Assembly: GCA_035535015.1 (NCBI GenBank)
Contig: DATLQU010000002.1
Location: 1-35,556 of the forward strand
Length of the DNA: 35,556 nt
Source: Palsa-661 sp035535015
Lineage (GTDB): Bacteria > Actinomycetota > Acidimicrobiia > Acidimicrobiales > UBA8190
Direction of reading: 5' to 3'
The notes below the pieces were generated by a model. That model was not told the origin of the DNA and made no database searches. It saw nothing but the letters and a program-made list of their open reading frames with translations. Position 1 is the first letter of the stretch. Each line of letters begins with the position of its first letter. Shown here piece by piece: positions 15,306 through 23,428 of this stretch. The position numbers were made by a program, and so were the translations under genes.

Positions 15306-16271
15306 CTACACGGTGCGTGCCTGTTCGTCGATCACCAATCGAATGATCTCCCGCAAGCCGACCGTCGGCGCGAATCCGACGAGTTCACGAGCCCGCGTCG
15401 TATCGGGGACCCGCCTGGCCATGTCCTCGAAGCCCTCCTCGTATGCCTGCTCATAGGGCACGAAGGAGATCTTCGAGGTCGAACCCGTCTCGTCGCGGAT
15501 CAATTCGGCCAGGGCCGCCATCGAGATCTCTTCGTCCGATCCCAGATTGAAGACCCGTCCGTAGGCGTCCGGGTGTTCGATGAGTGCGGAAAGAGCCCGG
15601 ACGATGTCACCGACGTAACAGAAACAGCGGGTCTGACTGCCGTCGCCATAGACGGTGATGGCCTCGTGGCGGAGGGCTTGGGCCACGAAGCGGGGGATGA
15701 CCATGCCGTAGGCACCGGTCTGCCGGGGACCGACGGTGTTGAAGAGGCGGACGATGACGGCGGGGAGACCCTTCTCCTTCCAGTAGGTGAAGGCCAGGAT
15801 CTCGTCGATGGCCTTGGCCTCCGAGTAGGCCCAGCGACTCTTCAGGGGAGATCCCAGGATCCGGTCGTCGTCCTCCTGCAGCCGGTCGGAGCGGTTCTTG
15901 CCGTAGATCTCGCTGCTGGAGGTGACGAGGATCCGGGTTCCGTACTTGTTGGCCTTCTCGAAGACGATCTCCGAGCCCCGGATGTTGGTGGCCAGGCTCC
16001 GCAGGGGCTGGTTGACGATGAGCTGGACGCCCACGGCGGCGGCCAGGTGGAACACCGCTTCGCACCGGCTGACCACGTCGTCGACCAGGTCGGCGTTCAG
16101 GATCGAGCCGAGCACGAACTCGTAGTCGGGGCGGCCGAGCAGGTGCTCGACGTTGGAGTGGCGGCCGGTCGAGAGGTCGTCCAGGGCGACGATGGAGTGG
16201 CCCTGTTCCAGCAGGTGGTCGGCCAGATGCGAGGCGATGAAGCCGGCGCCGCCGGTGATGAGCACCCGCAT
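15306..16271 (-). CDS. NAD-dependent NDP-sugar epimerase/dehydratase (extended SDR)
   Basis: The 321-residue extended SDR shows VLITGGAGFIASHL (residues 3-16) for NAD binding, ALDDLSTG (29-36), VFHLAAAVGV (73-82), active-site SSSEIYG (118-124) and catalytic YSEAK (Tyr149, Lys153). Substrate-lobe motifs RLFNTVGPRQ (175-184) and RCFCYVGDIV (215-224) follow. It resembles UDP-glucuronate decarboxylase, epimerase and dTDP-glucose dehydratase relatives; the exact reaction cannot be assigned. ATG 16271 is used because the Rossmann strand begins there; the open frame to 16577 runs through the argC promoter and coding region. The promoter-proximal half is nearly all G/C at third positions like the arg operon, while the distal part is more mixed like the polysaccharide genes. 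Confidence 0.87.
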   Translation of the reverse strand: MRVLITGGAGFIASHLADHLLEQGHSIVALDDLSTGRHSNVEHLLGRPDYEFVLGSILNADLVDDVVSRCEAVFHLAAAVGVQLIVNQPLRSLATNIRGSEIVFEKANKYGTRILVTSSSEIYGKNRSDRLQEDDDRILGSPLKSRWAYSEAKAIDEILAFTYWKEKGLPAVIVRLFNTVGPRQTGAYGMVIPRFVAQALRHEAITVYGDGSQTRCFCYVGDIVRALSALIEHPDAYGRVFNLGSDEEISMAALAELIRDETGSTSKISFVPYEQAYEEGFEDMARRVPDTTRARELVGFAPTVGLREIIRLVIDEQARTV

Positions 16272-16318
16272 CGGACCAAGGTAACAGTCGGAGGCACCGA
16301 AACTGGGTGGCGCATGAG

Positions 16319-16338
16319 TATGCAGATATCTGTATAGT
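16319..16338 (+). promoter_or_regulatory. Putative ArgR operator overlapping the argC -10 element
   Basis: TATGCAGATATCTGTATA (16319-16336) is an 18-bp near-perfect palindrome centred on GATATC with one mismatched base pair. Its size, AT-rich context and position just before argC fit an ARG box. Its right end overlaps TATAGT (16333-16338), a -10 hexamer with one mismatch to TATAAT. No good -35 box is visible. The -10 ends 8 bases before the argC ATG and there is no Shine-Dalgarno sequence, so transcription probably starts at or next to the ATG. A repressor bound here would block RNA polymerase. Confidence 0.6.
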
Positions 16339-16346
16339 CTTGCGCT

Positions 16347-17360
16347 ATGAAGGTGGGGATCGCCGGGGCGTCCGGCTATGTCGGGGCCGAGCTGCTGCGG
16401 CTCTGCGCCGGGCACCCGGAGTTCGAGGTGGTGCTGGCCGGGGCCGACAGCCAGTCCGGTCAGCCTGTCGGCTCCCTCTACCCGTCGCTCGCCGGCGCCT
16501 ACCGATCTCTGGACTTCTCGACCGTAGGTCCGGACGAGCTCGACGGGCTCGATCTGGCCTTCCTGGCCCTCCCGCACGGGCAGTCACAGGATCTGGCCCC
16601 GGCCCTGGCCGACCGGGTCGGTCTGCTGGTCGATCTGGCCGCCGACTTCCGGCTCCGCGATCCCGGGCTCTACCCGGCCTGGTACGGCGCCGAGCACCGG
16701 GCTCCCGATCTGCTCGACCGCTTCGCCTACGGCCTGCCCGAACTCTTCGGCGCCGACCTCGAGGACGCCCGGCTGGTGGCGGCCCCCGGGTGCTACCCGA
16801 CGGCGGCGGCCCTGGCCCTGGCCCCGCTCGTCCGGGCCGGGGTCATCGAGACGACCGGCATCGTGGTCGACGCCGCCTCCGGCTCGTCGGGGGCGGGGCG
16901 GACTCCGTCGCCGACGCTCCACTTCGCCACGGTGGACGAGAACTTCACCGCCTACGGCCTTCTGACCCACCGACACACACCCGAGATCGAGCAGGCCATC
17001 GGGGCCCAGGTGCTCTTCACCCCTCATCTCGCCCCCATGACACGCGGCATCCTGGCCAGCTGTTACGCCCGGCCCACCGGGAGCTCGAGCACCGAGGACA
17101 TCCTCGGCATCCTGGGCGACGCCTACGCGGAGGCCCCCTTCGTCGTCGTCTCGGAGGCATCGCCTTCGACCAAGGCCACCTTCGGCTCCAATGCCGCCCA
17201 TCTGACCGCCCGGGTCGACGAACGGACGGGCTGGGTCCTGGTGCTGAGTGCGCTCGACAATCTGGGCAAGGGGGCGGCGGGCCAGGCCGTCCAGTGCGTC
17301 AACCGGGTCCAGGGATGGCCCGAGACACTCGGCCTCTCGACAGCTGGGGTCTATCCGTGA
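16347..17360 (+). CDS. argC: N-acetyl-gamma-glutamyl-phosphate reductase
   Basis: ArgC carries out the third step of arginine synthesis, NADPH-dependent reduction of N-acetylglutamyl phosphate to the semialdehyde. The 337-residue protein has the nucleotide-binding GIAGASGYVGAELLRL (residues 4-19), the catalytic Cys149 in AAPGCYPTAA and TPHLAPMTRG with the conserved His near residue 229. SSGAGRTP supplies substrate contacts. It is the first gene of a nine-gene operon. The ATG has no ribosome binding site and sits 8 bases after a -10 box, suggesting leaderless translation. The stop overlaps the argJ GTG in GTGA. Confidence 0.97.
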   Translation: MKVGIAGASGYVGAELLRLCAGHPEFEVVLAGADSQSGQPVGSLYPSLAGAYRSLDFSTVGPDELDGLDLAFLALPHGQSQDLAPALADRVGLLVDLAADFRLRDPGLYPAWYGAEHRAPDLLDRFAYGLPELFGADLEDARLVAAPGCYPTAAALALAPLVRAGVIETTGIVVDAASGSSGAGRTPSPTLHFATVDENFTAYGLLTHRHTPEIEQAIGAQVLFTPHLAPMTRGILASCYARPTGSSSTEDILGILGDAYAEAPFVVVSEASPSTKATFGSNAAHLTARVDERTGWVLVLSALDNLGKGAAGQAVQCVNRVQGWPETLGLSTAGVYP

Positions 17361-18529
17361 GTGTGACGGCGCCCGAAGGATTCGTCGCCGCCGGCCTGGC
17401 CTGTGGGATCAAAGCCTCGGGGGCAGCCGATCTGTCCCTGGTGGCCACCGAGGACGCCGCCCTCGTCTCCGCCGCCGGCGTCTTCACCTCCAACCTGGCC
17501 GCGGCGGCCCCGGTGCGCCTCAGCCGGGCCCACCTCGGCGCCACCGGCGGCCGGGCGGCGGCCGTCCTCGTCTCCTCGGGAAACGCCAATGCCGCCACCG
17601 GAGCACGCGGCCGGGCCGACGCCGAGCGGATGTGCGATCTGGTGGGGGAGGGGCTGGGCGTGAGTCCGACCGGGGTTCTCATCTGTCAGACGGGCCTGAT
17701 CGGCATCCCCCTACCCATGACGCCCATCGAGTCCGGTATCCCGGCCCTGGTGGCGGCTCGGGCCCCCGGGCGGGCCGCCGCCGAACAGGCGGCCACCGCC
17801 ATCATGACCACCGATCTCGTCCGCAAGGAGGTGGTGGTGGACGGCGGTGGTTTCACCGTCGGGGGCATGGCCAAGGGCGCCGCCATGCTCGCTCCCCACA
17901 TGGCCACCATGCTGGCCGTCCTCACCACCGACGCCGCCGTCGATCCGAGCGGCCTCAAGAAGGCCCTCGTCCGCGCCGTCGACGGCACCTTCAACCGGCT
18001 GACCATCGACGGCTGTACGTCCACCAACGACACCGTCCTGGTCCTGGCCAGCGGCCGGGCCGGTCCGCCCCGTGACGCCCAGGCGCTGTCCGATGCCTTG
18101 GCCGAAGCCTGTGCCGCCTTGGCCGGGGCCATGGCCGCCGACGCCGAGGGTGCGTCGCGGGTCGTCCACGTCATCGTGACCGGGGCCGTCTCCGACGACG
18201 CCGCCCACCGCGCCGCGCGCAAGGTGGCCGACTCGAATCTGGTGAAGTGCTCGATCAACGGTGAGGACCCTTACTGGGGCCGGGTGGTCAGTGAGCTCGG
18301 TTCCGCCGGCATCGCCTTCGACATGGAGCTGGTCGAGGTCGCCTACGGCGAGACGGTGGTCTGCCGGGCCGGGGTGGCCGTCGATCACGACGCCGCCGCC
18401 GTCCGGGCCCACATGGCGGGCCCCAACGTCGAGCTCCGCTGCGATCTGGGGCTCGGTCAGGGCCGCGCCGCCGTCCTGACCGCCGATCTCGGCCACGGCT
18501 ACATCGACGAGAACCGGACCACCTCGTGA
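17357..18529 (+). CDS. argJ: Ornithine acetyltransferase / glutamate N-acetyltransferase
   Basis: ArgJ moves the acetyl group from N-acetylornithine to glutamate, recycling it in the cyclic arginine pathway; some members also use acetyl-CoA. The 390-residue precursor cleaves itself before a Thr nucleophile, here Thr184 in APHMATMLAVLTTD (179-192). The oxyanion element TGLIG (112-116, in CQTGLIG) and GGMAKGAAM (169-177) precede it. The frame is open far upstream through argC, but the start must be GTG 17357, which overlaps the argC stop. No separate acetylglutamate synthase lies in the operon, so ArgJ may be bifunctional. This is inference; such a gene could be elsewhere. Confidence 0.96.
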   Translation: MSVTAPEGFVAAGLACGIKASGAADLSLVATEDAALVSAAGVFTSNLAAAAPVRLSRAHLGATGGRAAAVLVSSGNANAATGARGRADAERMCDLVGEGLGVSPTGVLICQTGLIGIPLPMTPIESGIPALVAARAPGRAAAEQAATAIMTTDLVRKEVVVDGGGFTVGGMAKGAAMLAPHMATMLAVLTTDAAVDPSGLKKALVRAVDGTFNRLTIDGCTSTNDTVLVLASGRAGPPRDAQALSDALAEACAALAGAMAADAEGASRVVHVIVTGAVSDDAAHRAARKVADSNLVKCSINGEDPYWGRVVSELGSAGIAFDMELVEVAYGETVVCRAGVAVDHDAAAVRAHMAGPNVELRCDLGLGQGRAAVLTADLGHGYIDENRTTS

Positions 18530-19479
18530 CCCGCACCGTCACCGGCGCCGGCCGGGATGATTCAGTGGAGGCGCCGGCGGCCAAGGCCGCCATCCTGGTC
18601 GAGGCCCTGCCCTACATCCTGCGCTTCTGGGGCAAGGTCGTGGTCGTCAAGTACGGGGGCAACGTCCGGGCCGATGACGACACCGACGATGCCGCCGCCC
18701 TGGCCCAGTTCGCCGAGGACGTCGTGCTCATGCGCTCGGTGGGCATGCTGCCCGTCGTCGTCCACGGGGGAGGTCCCCAGATCGGCTCGCTGATGGCCCG
18801 ACTGGGCAAGGTGCCCGAGTTCCACGACGGCCATCGGGTGACCGACGCCGAGACCCTCGAGATCGCCCGGATGGTCCTGGTGGGCAAGGTCAACCGCGAG
18901 ATCGTCTCGTCCATCAACGTCCACGGCGCCCTGGCCGTCGGTCTGTCGGGGGAGGACGCCAACCTGATCACCGCCGTCGCCCGTCCCGGCCAACTGGGTT
19001 TCGTGGGCGATGTGGAGGTGGTGGATCCCTCTCTGATCGAGCGGCTGCTGGCCCAGGGTCTGATCCCGGTCGTGGCCACCATCGCCGCCGACGCCGCCGG
19101 ACAGGCCTACAACATCAACGCCGACGCCGTGGCCGGGGCGGTGGCCGCCGCGCTGCACGCCGAGAAGCTCGTCTTCCTCACCGACGTGGCCGGCGTCCGT
19201 TCCGATCCGGAGGATCCCGCCAGCTTGCTCCGCACCGTCACCGTGGACGAGCTCGATGCCATGGTGGCGTCGGGGGCGGCCGCCGGGGGCATGGTCCCGA
19301 AGGTCGAGGCCTGCACGCGCGCCGTGCGCGCCGGGGTGGCCCGCGCTCACATCCTCGACGGCCGGGTGGCCCACGCCCTGCTGCTCGAGATCTTCACCGA
19401 CCAAGGGGTGGGCACCATGATCTCCACCGATGAAGGCACCACCCGGCGCGCCGGCGCGACGGGCGAGGTCACCCCATGA
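18526..19479 (+). CDS. argB: N-acetylglutamate kinase
   Basis: ArgB phosphorylates N-acetylglutamate, the usual feedback-controlled step. The 317-residue amino-acid kinase has VVVKYGGNV (residues 39-47) with catalytic Lys42, VVVHGGGPQIGSLM (76-89) for substrate binding and YNINADAVAGAVA (near 195-207) for the ATP end. The mobile helix segment AAILVEALPYILRFWG (21-36) before the first strand is the feature of hexameric, arginine-inhibited kinases, so feedback by arginine is likely. The first 17 residues are poorly conserved. GTG 18526 overlaps the argJ stop in GTGA. Confidence 0.97.
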   Translation: MTRTVTGAGRDDSVEAPAAKAAILVEALPYILRFWGKVVVVKYGGNVRADDDTDDAAALAQFAEDVVLMRSVGMLPVVVHGGGPQIGSLMARLGKVPEFHDGHRVTDAETLEIARMVLVGKVNREIVSSINVHGALAVGLSGEDANLITAVARPGQLGFVGDVEVVDPSLIERLLAQGLIPVVATIAADAAGQAYNINADAVAGAVAAALHAEKLVFLTDVAGVRSDPEDPASLLRTVTVDELDAMVASGAAAGGMVPKVEACTRAVRAGVARAHILDGRVAHALLLEIFTDQGVGTMISTDEGTTRRAGATGEVTP

Positions 19480-20705
19480 CGCCACCCTCCGAAGTGCTCG
19501 ACCGCGGTGCGCTCATGCACACCTATCCGGAGCCGCCCGTCACCTTCGTCCGGGGTGAGGGCACGCAGCTCTGGGACACCGAGGGTCGCCGCTATCTCGA
19601 CTTCCTCGGCGGTCTCGCCGTCACCTCGCTCGGCCACGCCCATCCGGCGGTGGCCGAGGCGCTGGCCACCCAAGCCTCGACCCTTCTCCATGTCTCGAAC
19701 CTCTTCGGCAACGTCGTGGGCCCGGGAGTGGCGGCCACCCTGGACCGGCTGATCGGCGGGGGAACGGTCCGCGCCGGCGGTCAGGTCTTCTTCACCAACT
19801 CGGGGGCCGAGGCCAACGAGTGTGCGATCAAGCTGGCCCGGAAGTGGGCCGGTCCCGGCCGGCACGTGGTCATCAGCACCGGCGACTCCTTTCACGGCCG
19901 GACCCTGGCCACCCTGGCCGCCACCGGCCAGCCGGCCAAGCACGCGCCCTTCGCCCCCATGCCGGTGGGATTCGAGCAGGTCCCCTACGACGACATCGAT
20001 GCCCTCGACGCCGGCTGCGACCCCTCGCGGGTGGCCGCCGTCCTTCTCGAGCCCATCCAGGGGGAGGCGGGCGTGATCATGCCCTCCTCGGACTACCTGA
20101 CCGCCGTGCGCTCGCTCTGTGACGAGCGGGGCATCCTCCTCATGGCCGACGAGGTCCAGACAGGCCTCGGCCGGACCGGTCGCTGGTTCGGCTTCCAGCA
20201 CACGGCGATCACCCCCGATGTCGTCACCATGGCCAAGGCTCTCGGCAACGGCGTTCCCATCGGCGCCTGCTGGGCCTCGGCTGAGGTGGCGGCCGCCTTC
20301 GGTCCCGGCGACCACGGCTCCACCTTCGGCGGCCAGCCCCTGGCGGCGGCAGCGGCCGCGGCCACCCTGGCCGTCATGGAATCCGAGGATGTCCCCGCCC
20401 GCGCCCAACGGGCCGGGGCACGGCTCACCGCCGTCCTCGAGGCGCTTCCGGCCATCGCAACGGTGCGCGGCCACGGCCTCCTCCTCGGCGCCGTCCTCGA
20501 TGGCGCGGTTGTGGGTGACCTTGTCTCGGCGCAGGTGGTCTCGGCCGCGCTCGCCGCCGGCCTGGTTCTGAACGCGCCGCGCCCCGACACCATCCGCCTG
20601 GCCCCCTCGCTGCTCGTCACCGACGAGGAGATCGACGAAGCGGTGGCCATCCTGGCCGGTGTCCTGGACGGCTTCACCGTGGAGACCGGGGGAGGACGGC
20701 CGTGA
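19476..20705 (+). CDS. argD: Acetylornithine aminotransferase
   Basis: ArgD is a class III PLP-dependent aminotransferase that converts N-acetylglutamate semialdehyde to N-acetylornithine with glutamate as donor. The 409-residue protein has TNSGAEANECAIKLAR (107-122) for the phosphate of PLP, FHGRT (139-143), ADEVQTGLGRTG (224-235) with Asp225 holding the pyridine nitrogen, and Lys254 in TMAKALGNGVPIGA as the Schiff-base lysine. Length and spacing are normal. ATG 19476 overlaps the argB stop (ATGA). The final GGGRP is not part of the fold. Confidence 0.97.
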   Translation: MTPPSEVLDRGALMHTYPEPPVTFVRGEGTQLWDTEGRRYLDFLGGLAVTSLGHAHPAVAEALATQASTLLHVSNLFGNVVGPGVAATLDRLIGGGTVRAGGQVFFTNSGAEANECAIKLARKWAGPGRHVVISTGDSFHGRTLATLAATGQPAKHAPFAPMPVGFEQVPYDDIDALDAGCDPSRVAAVLLEPIQGEAGVIMPSSDYLTAVRSLCDERGILLMADEVQTGLGRTGRWFGFQHTAITPDVVTMAKALGNGVPIGACWASAEVAAAFGPGDHGSTFGGQPLAAAAAAATLAVMESEDVPARAQRAGARLTAVLEALPAIATVRGHGLLLGAVLDGAVVGDLVSAQVVSAALAAGLVLNAPRPDTIRLAPSLLVTDEEIDEAVAILAGVLDGFTVETGGGRP

Positions 20706-21664
20706 CGCGTCACTTCCTCGACATCGACGACCTGTCGTGTCCAGAGCTCGACGAGGTCCTGTCATTGGCCGGCCAACCGCCGGAAGCCGCACCACCGCTG
20801 CTGGCCGGCCGGGGAGCGGCGCTGTTCTTCGAGAAGCCGTCGCTGCGGACCCGCAGTTCCACGGAGATGGCCGTCATGTCCCTCGGGGGCCACCCCGTCT
20901 ACATCCAGGGACCCGAAGTCGGCGTCGACAGCCGCGAGACGGCGGAGGACGTGGCCCGCACCCTGGCCTGCTTCCACTCGGTCATCTGCGGTCGCGTCCT
21001 CGACCACGAGGTCCTCGTCCGGATGGCCCGGGCCCTCGACGGCGGTTCCGGGTCGGGCCCGGGTGCCGGTAGCGCTCACGTCCCCGTCGTGAATCTCCTC
21101 TCGGACCGGGCCCATCCCTGCCAGGTCCTGGCCGACCTGCTCACCCTGCGCCAGGTCTTCGGCGACCTGGGCGGTCGCACTCTGGCCTACGTCGGCGACG
21201 CCAACAACGTCTGGCGCTCACTCGCCATCGGCACCGCCATGGTGGGTATGGCCTTGCGGACCGCCAGCCCCGACGGTTACGGCCCCGACGCCGACGACCT
21301 GGCCCGGGTGGCCCGGCTCGGTGGTGAGGTCGAGGTCACGGGGGACCCGGCCGAAGCGGTGGCGGGTGCCGACGCCGTCTACACCGACGTCTGGACCTCG
21401 ATGGGCCAGGAGGAGGAGTCGACGCTGCGCCGCAAGGCCTTCTCCGGCTTCACCGTCGACGACGACCTTCTCGGCCGCGCCGGTCCGGAGGCCATCGTCC
21501 TGCACTGCCTTCCCGCCCACCGGGGCGAGGAGATCTCGGCGTCGGTGATCGACGGACCCCGGAGCCGTGTCTGGCAGCAGGCGGCCAACCGTATGCACGC
21601 CATGCGCGGACTCCTCACCTGGATACTCCGACAGCCAACGGCCGCACCGGGAGAGGCCGTATGA
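20702..21664 (+). CDS. argF: Ornithine carbamoyltransferase
   Basis: ArgF joins carbamoyl phosphate and ornithine to make citrulline. The 320-residue protein has the carbamoyl-phosphate loop FFEKPSLRTRSS (42-53), where SLRTR replaces the commoner STRTR; this variant occurs in other carbamoyltransferases and should be functional. DRAHPCQVLADLLT (135-148) and HCLPAHRGEEIS near residue 275 carry the other catalytic residues (His-Pro-Cys-Gln and the Cys of HCLP). An extra Gly/Ser-rich stretch, DGGSGSGPGAGSAH (113-126), sits between two N-domain elements where most homologues are shorter. GTG 20702 overlaps the argD stop, and the gene stop overlaps argR. Confidence 0.96.
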   Translation: MTRHFLDIDDLSCPELDEVLSLAGQPPEAAPPLLAGRGAALFFEKPSLRTRSSTEMAVMSLGGHPVYIQGPEVGVDSRETAEDVARTLACFHSVICGRVLDHEVLVRMARALDGGSGSGPGAGSAHVPVVNLLSDRAHPCQVLADLLTLRQVFGDLGGRTLAYVGDANNVWRSLAIGTAMVGMALRTASPDGYGPDADDLARVARLGGEVEVTGDPAEAVAGADAVYTDVWTSMGQEEESTLRRKAFSGFTVDDDLLGRAGPEAIVLHCLPAHRGEEISASVIDGPRSRVWQQAANRMHAMRGLLTWILRQPTAAPGEAV

Positions 21665-22161
21665 AGCTCGGCAAGCCCCAACGCCAGCACCGGATCGCCC
21701 GGCTGCTCGAGACGAACGCCGTCAACAACCAGGCCCAGCTCGTCGCCCTGCTGGCCGACGACGGGGTGGAGGCCACCCAGGCGACGGTCTCGCGCGACCT
21801 CGAGGAGATGGGGGCGGTCAAGGTCCGTGTCCTCGGCGGAGAGTCGGTCTATGCGTTGCCGGAGCTGCCGGTCCACCAGGTGGCACCCGAAGACCACCTC
21901 CGCCGGGTCCTCGGCGAGTGGGTGGTCGAGGTGGCCCAATCGGCCAACCTGGTCGTCCTGCGTACGCCGCCGGGCTCGGCTCACGTGGTGGGATCGGCGC
22001 TCGACCGCTGCGGCTTCGAGGGCGTGATCGGCACCGTGGCCGGTGACGATACGGTGCTCGTCGTGGCCGCCGAGGACCCCGGTGGCTCGGTGGTGGCCAC
22101 CCGCATCGCCGACGTGGTGGGGGTCGGCGCCATGTTCAGCGCCATGAACGGTGACCGATGA
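21661..22161 (+). CDS. argR: Arginine repressor
   Basis: This 166-residue transcription factor uses arginine as co-repressor. The N-terminal winged helix (about 5-70) includes RQHRIARLLETNAVNNQAQL and the recognition helix in ATQATVSRDLEEMGAVKV. The C-terminal hexamer-forming domain has GTVAGDDTVLVV (near 125-136), the GDD motif that binds arginine. Length is normal. It is encoded inside the operon it is expected to control, probably through the palindrome at 16319, giving autoregulation. ATG 21661 overlaps the argF stop; 28 bases follow before argG, the largest gap in the operon. Confidence 0.96.
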   Translation: MKLGKPQRQHRIARLLETNAVNNQAQLVALLADDGVEATQATVSRDLEEMGAVKVRVLGGESVYALPELPVHQVAPEDHLRRVLGEWVVEVAQSANLVVLRTPPGSAHVVGSALDRCGFEGVIGTVAGDDTVLVVAAEDPGGSVVATRIADVVGVGAMFSAMNGDR

Positions 22162-22189
22162 GACCGACAACCCAGATGGGAGAACAGTG

Positions 22190-23428
22190 ATGGCGAAGCG
22201 GGTGGTCCTCGCCTACAGCGGCGGCCTCGACACCTCGGTGGCGGTTCCCTGGTTGCAGGAGGAGCTGGGTCTCGAAGTCATCGCCGTGGCCGTGGACGTG
22301 GGCCAAGGCGGCGACTTCGAGACCGTCCGCCAGCGGGCGCTCTCGGCCGGCGCCGTCGAGTCGATCGTCATCGACGCCCGCTCCGAGATGGCCGACGACT
22401 ACTGCCGGCTGGCCATCGCCGCCAACGCCCGCTACGAAGGCAAGTACCCACTCGTCTCCGCTCTGTCGCGGCCCGTCATCGTCCGGCATCTGGTGGCCGA
22501 GGCCCGGCGCCACGGAGCCGATGCCGTGGCCCACGGCTGCACCGGCAAGGGAAACGACCAGGTCCGCTTCGAGGTGGGTACGCGCGCTCTGGCGCCCGAC
22601 CTCGAGATCTTCGCCCCGGCCCGCCGGTGGGGCATGTCGCGCGAGGACTGTGTCGACTACGCCGCGGCCCACGGCATTCCCATCGAGGCCACCAAGGAGA
22701 AGATGTACTCGATCGACGAGAACCTCTGGGGCAAGGCCATCGAGTGCGGCCAGATCGAGGACCCCTGGGCGCCGGCCCCGTCGGACGTCTACACCCTCAC
22801 CCGTCTGGTCCACACCGCCCCGCGCGACGTCGTCATCGGCTTCGAACAAGGCGTCCCCGTGACCGTCGACGGCCGATCCCTTCCTCTGGCCGATCTCATC
22901 GCCGACCTGTCTGCCATCGTCGGTGGCTACGGCTGGGGGCGGCTCGACATGGTGGAGAACCGCCGCGTCGGCATCAAGAGCCGCGAGATCTACGAGTGCC
23001 CCGCCGCGTTGGCTTTGATTTTGGCTCACGCCGATCTGGAGGACATCACCCTCGAGCGCGACGTCGCCCACGAGAAGGCCCGGCTCGAGCCCCGGTGGGC
23101 GGAACTGGTCTACGACGGCCTCTGGTTCTCTCCGCTCAAGGAGGCCCTCGACGCCTTCTTCGCCTCGACCCAGCGCTCGGTCACCGGCGAAGTCCGGCTC
23201 AGCCTGGCCCCGGGCATCTGTGCCGTCTCCGGTCGTCGGAGCCCGCTCTCGCTCTACGACCACGGCCTGGCCACCTACGACTCGACCGACACCTTCCATC
23301 ACGCCGACGCCGAAGGCTTCGTCCGGCTCTGGGGCCTCGGGGTGGCCACCTGGTCGGCCCGCCAGGGCGGCCCGGCCGTCGGATCGCGTGGCGGCCCGGC
23401 CGGAGCTTCGGCCGGCGGTTCGTCGTGA
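22190..23428 (+). CDS. argG: Argininosuccinate synthase
   Basis: ArgG condenses citrulline and aspartate with ATP. The 412-residue protein has the PP-loop AYSGGLDTSVA (8-18), HGCTGKGNDQVRFE in the middle of the synthase domain and SIDENLWG in the substrate region. ATG 22190 is preceded by GGGAG with 7-base spacing and starts at the expected MAKRVVLAYSGG; an in-frame start at 22151 would overlap argR. The last 20 residues are a Gly/Ala/Ser-rich extension after the conserved end. The stop overlaps argH in GTGA. Confidence 0.97.
   Translation: MAKRVVLAYSGGLDTSVAVPWLQEELGLEVIAVAVDVGQGGDFETVRQRALSAGAVESIVIDARSEMADDYCRLAIAANARYEGKYPLVSALSRPVIVRHLVAEARRHGADAVAHGCTGKGNDQVRFEVGTRALAPDLEIFAPARRWGMSREDCVDYAAAHGIPIEATKEKMYSIDENLWGKAIECGQIEDPWAPAPSDVYTLTRLVHTAPRDVVIGFEQGVPVTVDGRSLPLADLIADLSAIVGGYGWGRLDMVENRRVGIKSREIYECPAALALILAHADLEDITLERDVAHEKARLEPRWAELVYDGLWFSPLKEALDAFFASTQRSVTGEVRLSLAPGICAVSGRRSPLSLYDHGLATYDSTDTFHHADAEGFVRLWGLGVATWSARQGGPAVGSRGGPAGASAGGSS

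Noticed and set aside
16307..17356. N-terminal extension of argJ through argC
   Set aside because: The upstream part is an Arg/Pro-rich out-of-frame reading of argC; GTG 17357 at the argC stop gives the normal length.
22136..23302. 388-codon minus-strand frame opposite argG
   Set aside because: Mirror of high-GC coding sequence; Gly/Val/Asp/His-rich with no domain.
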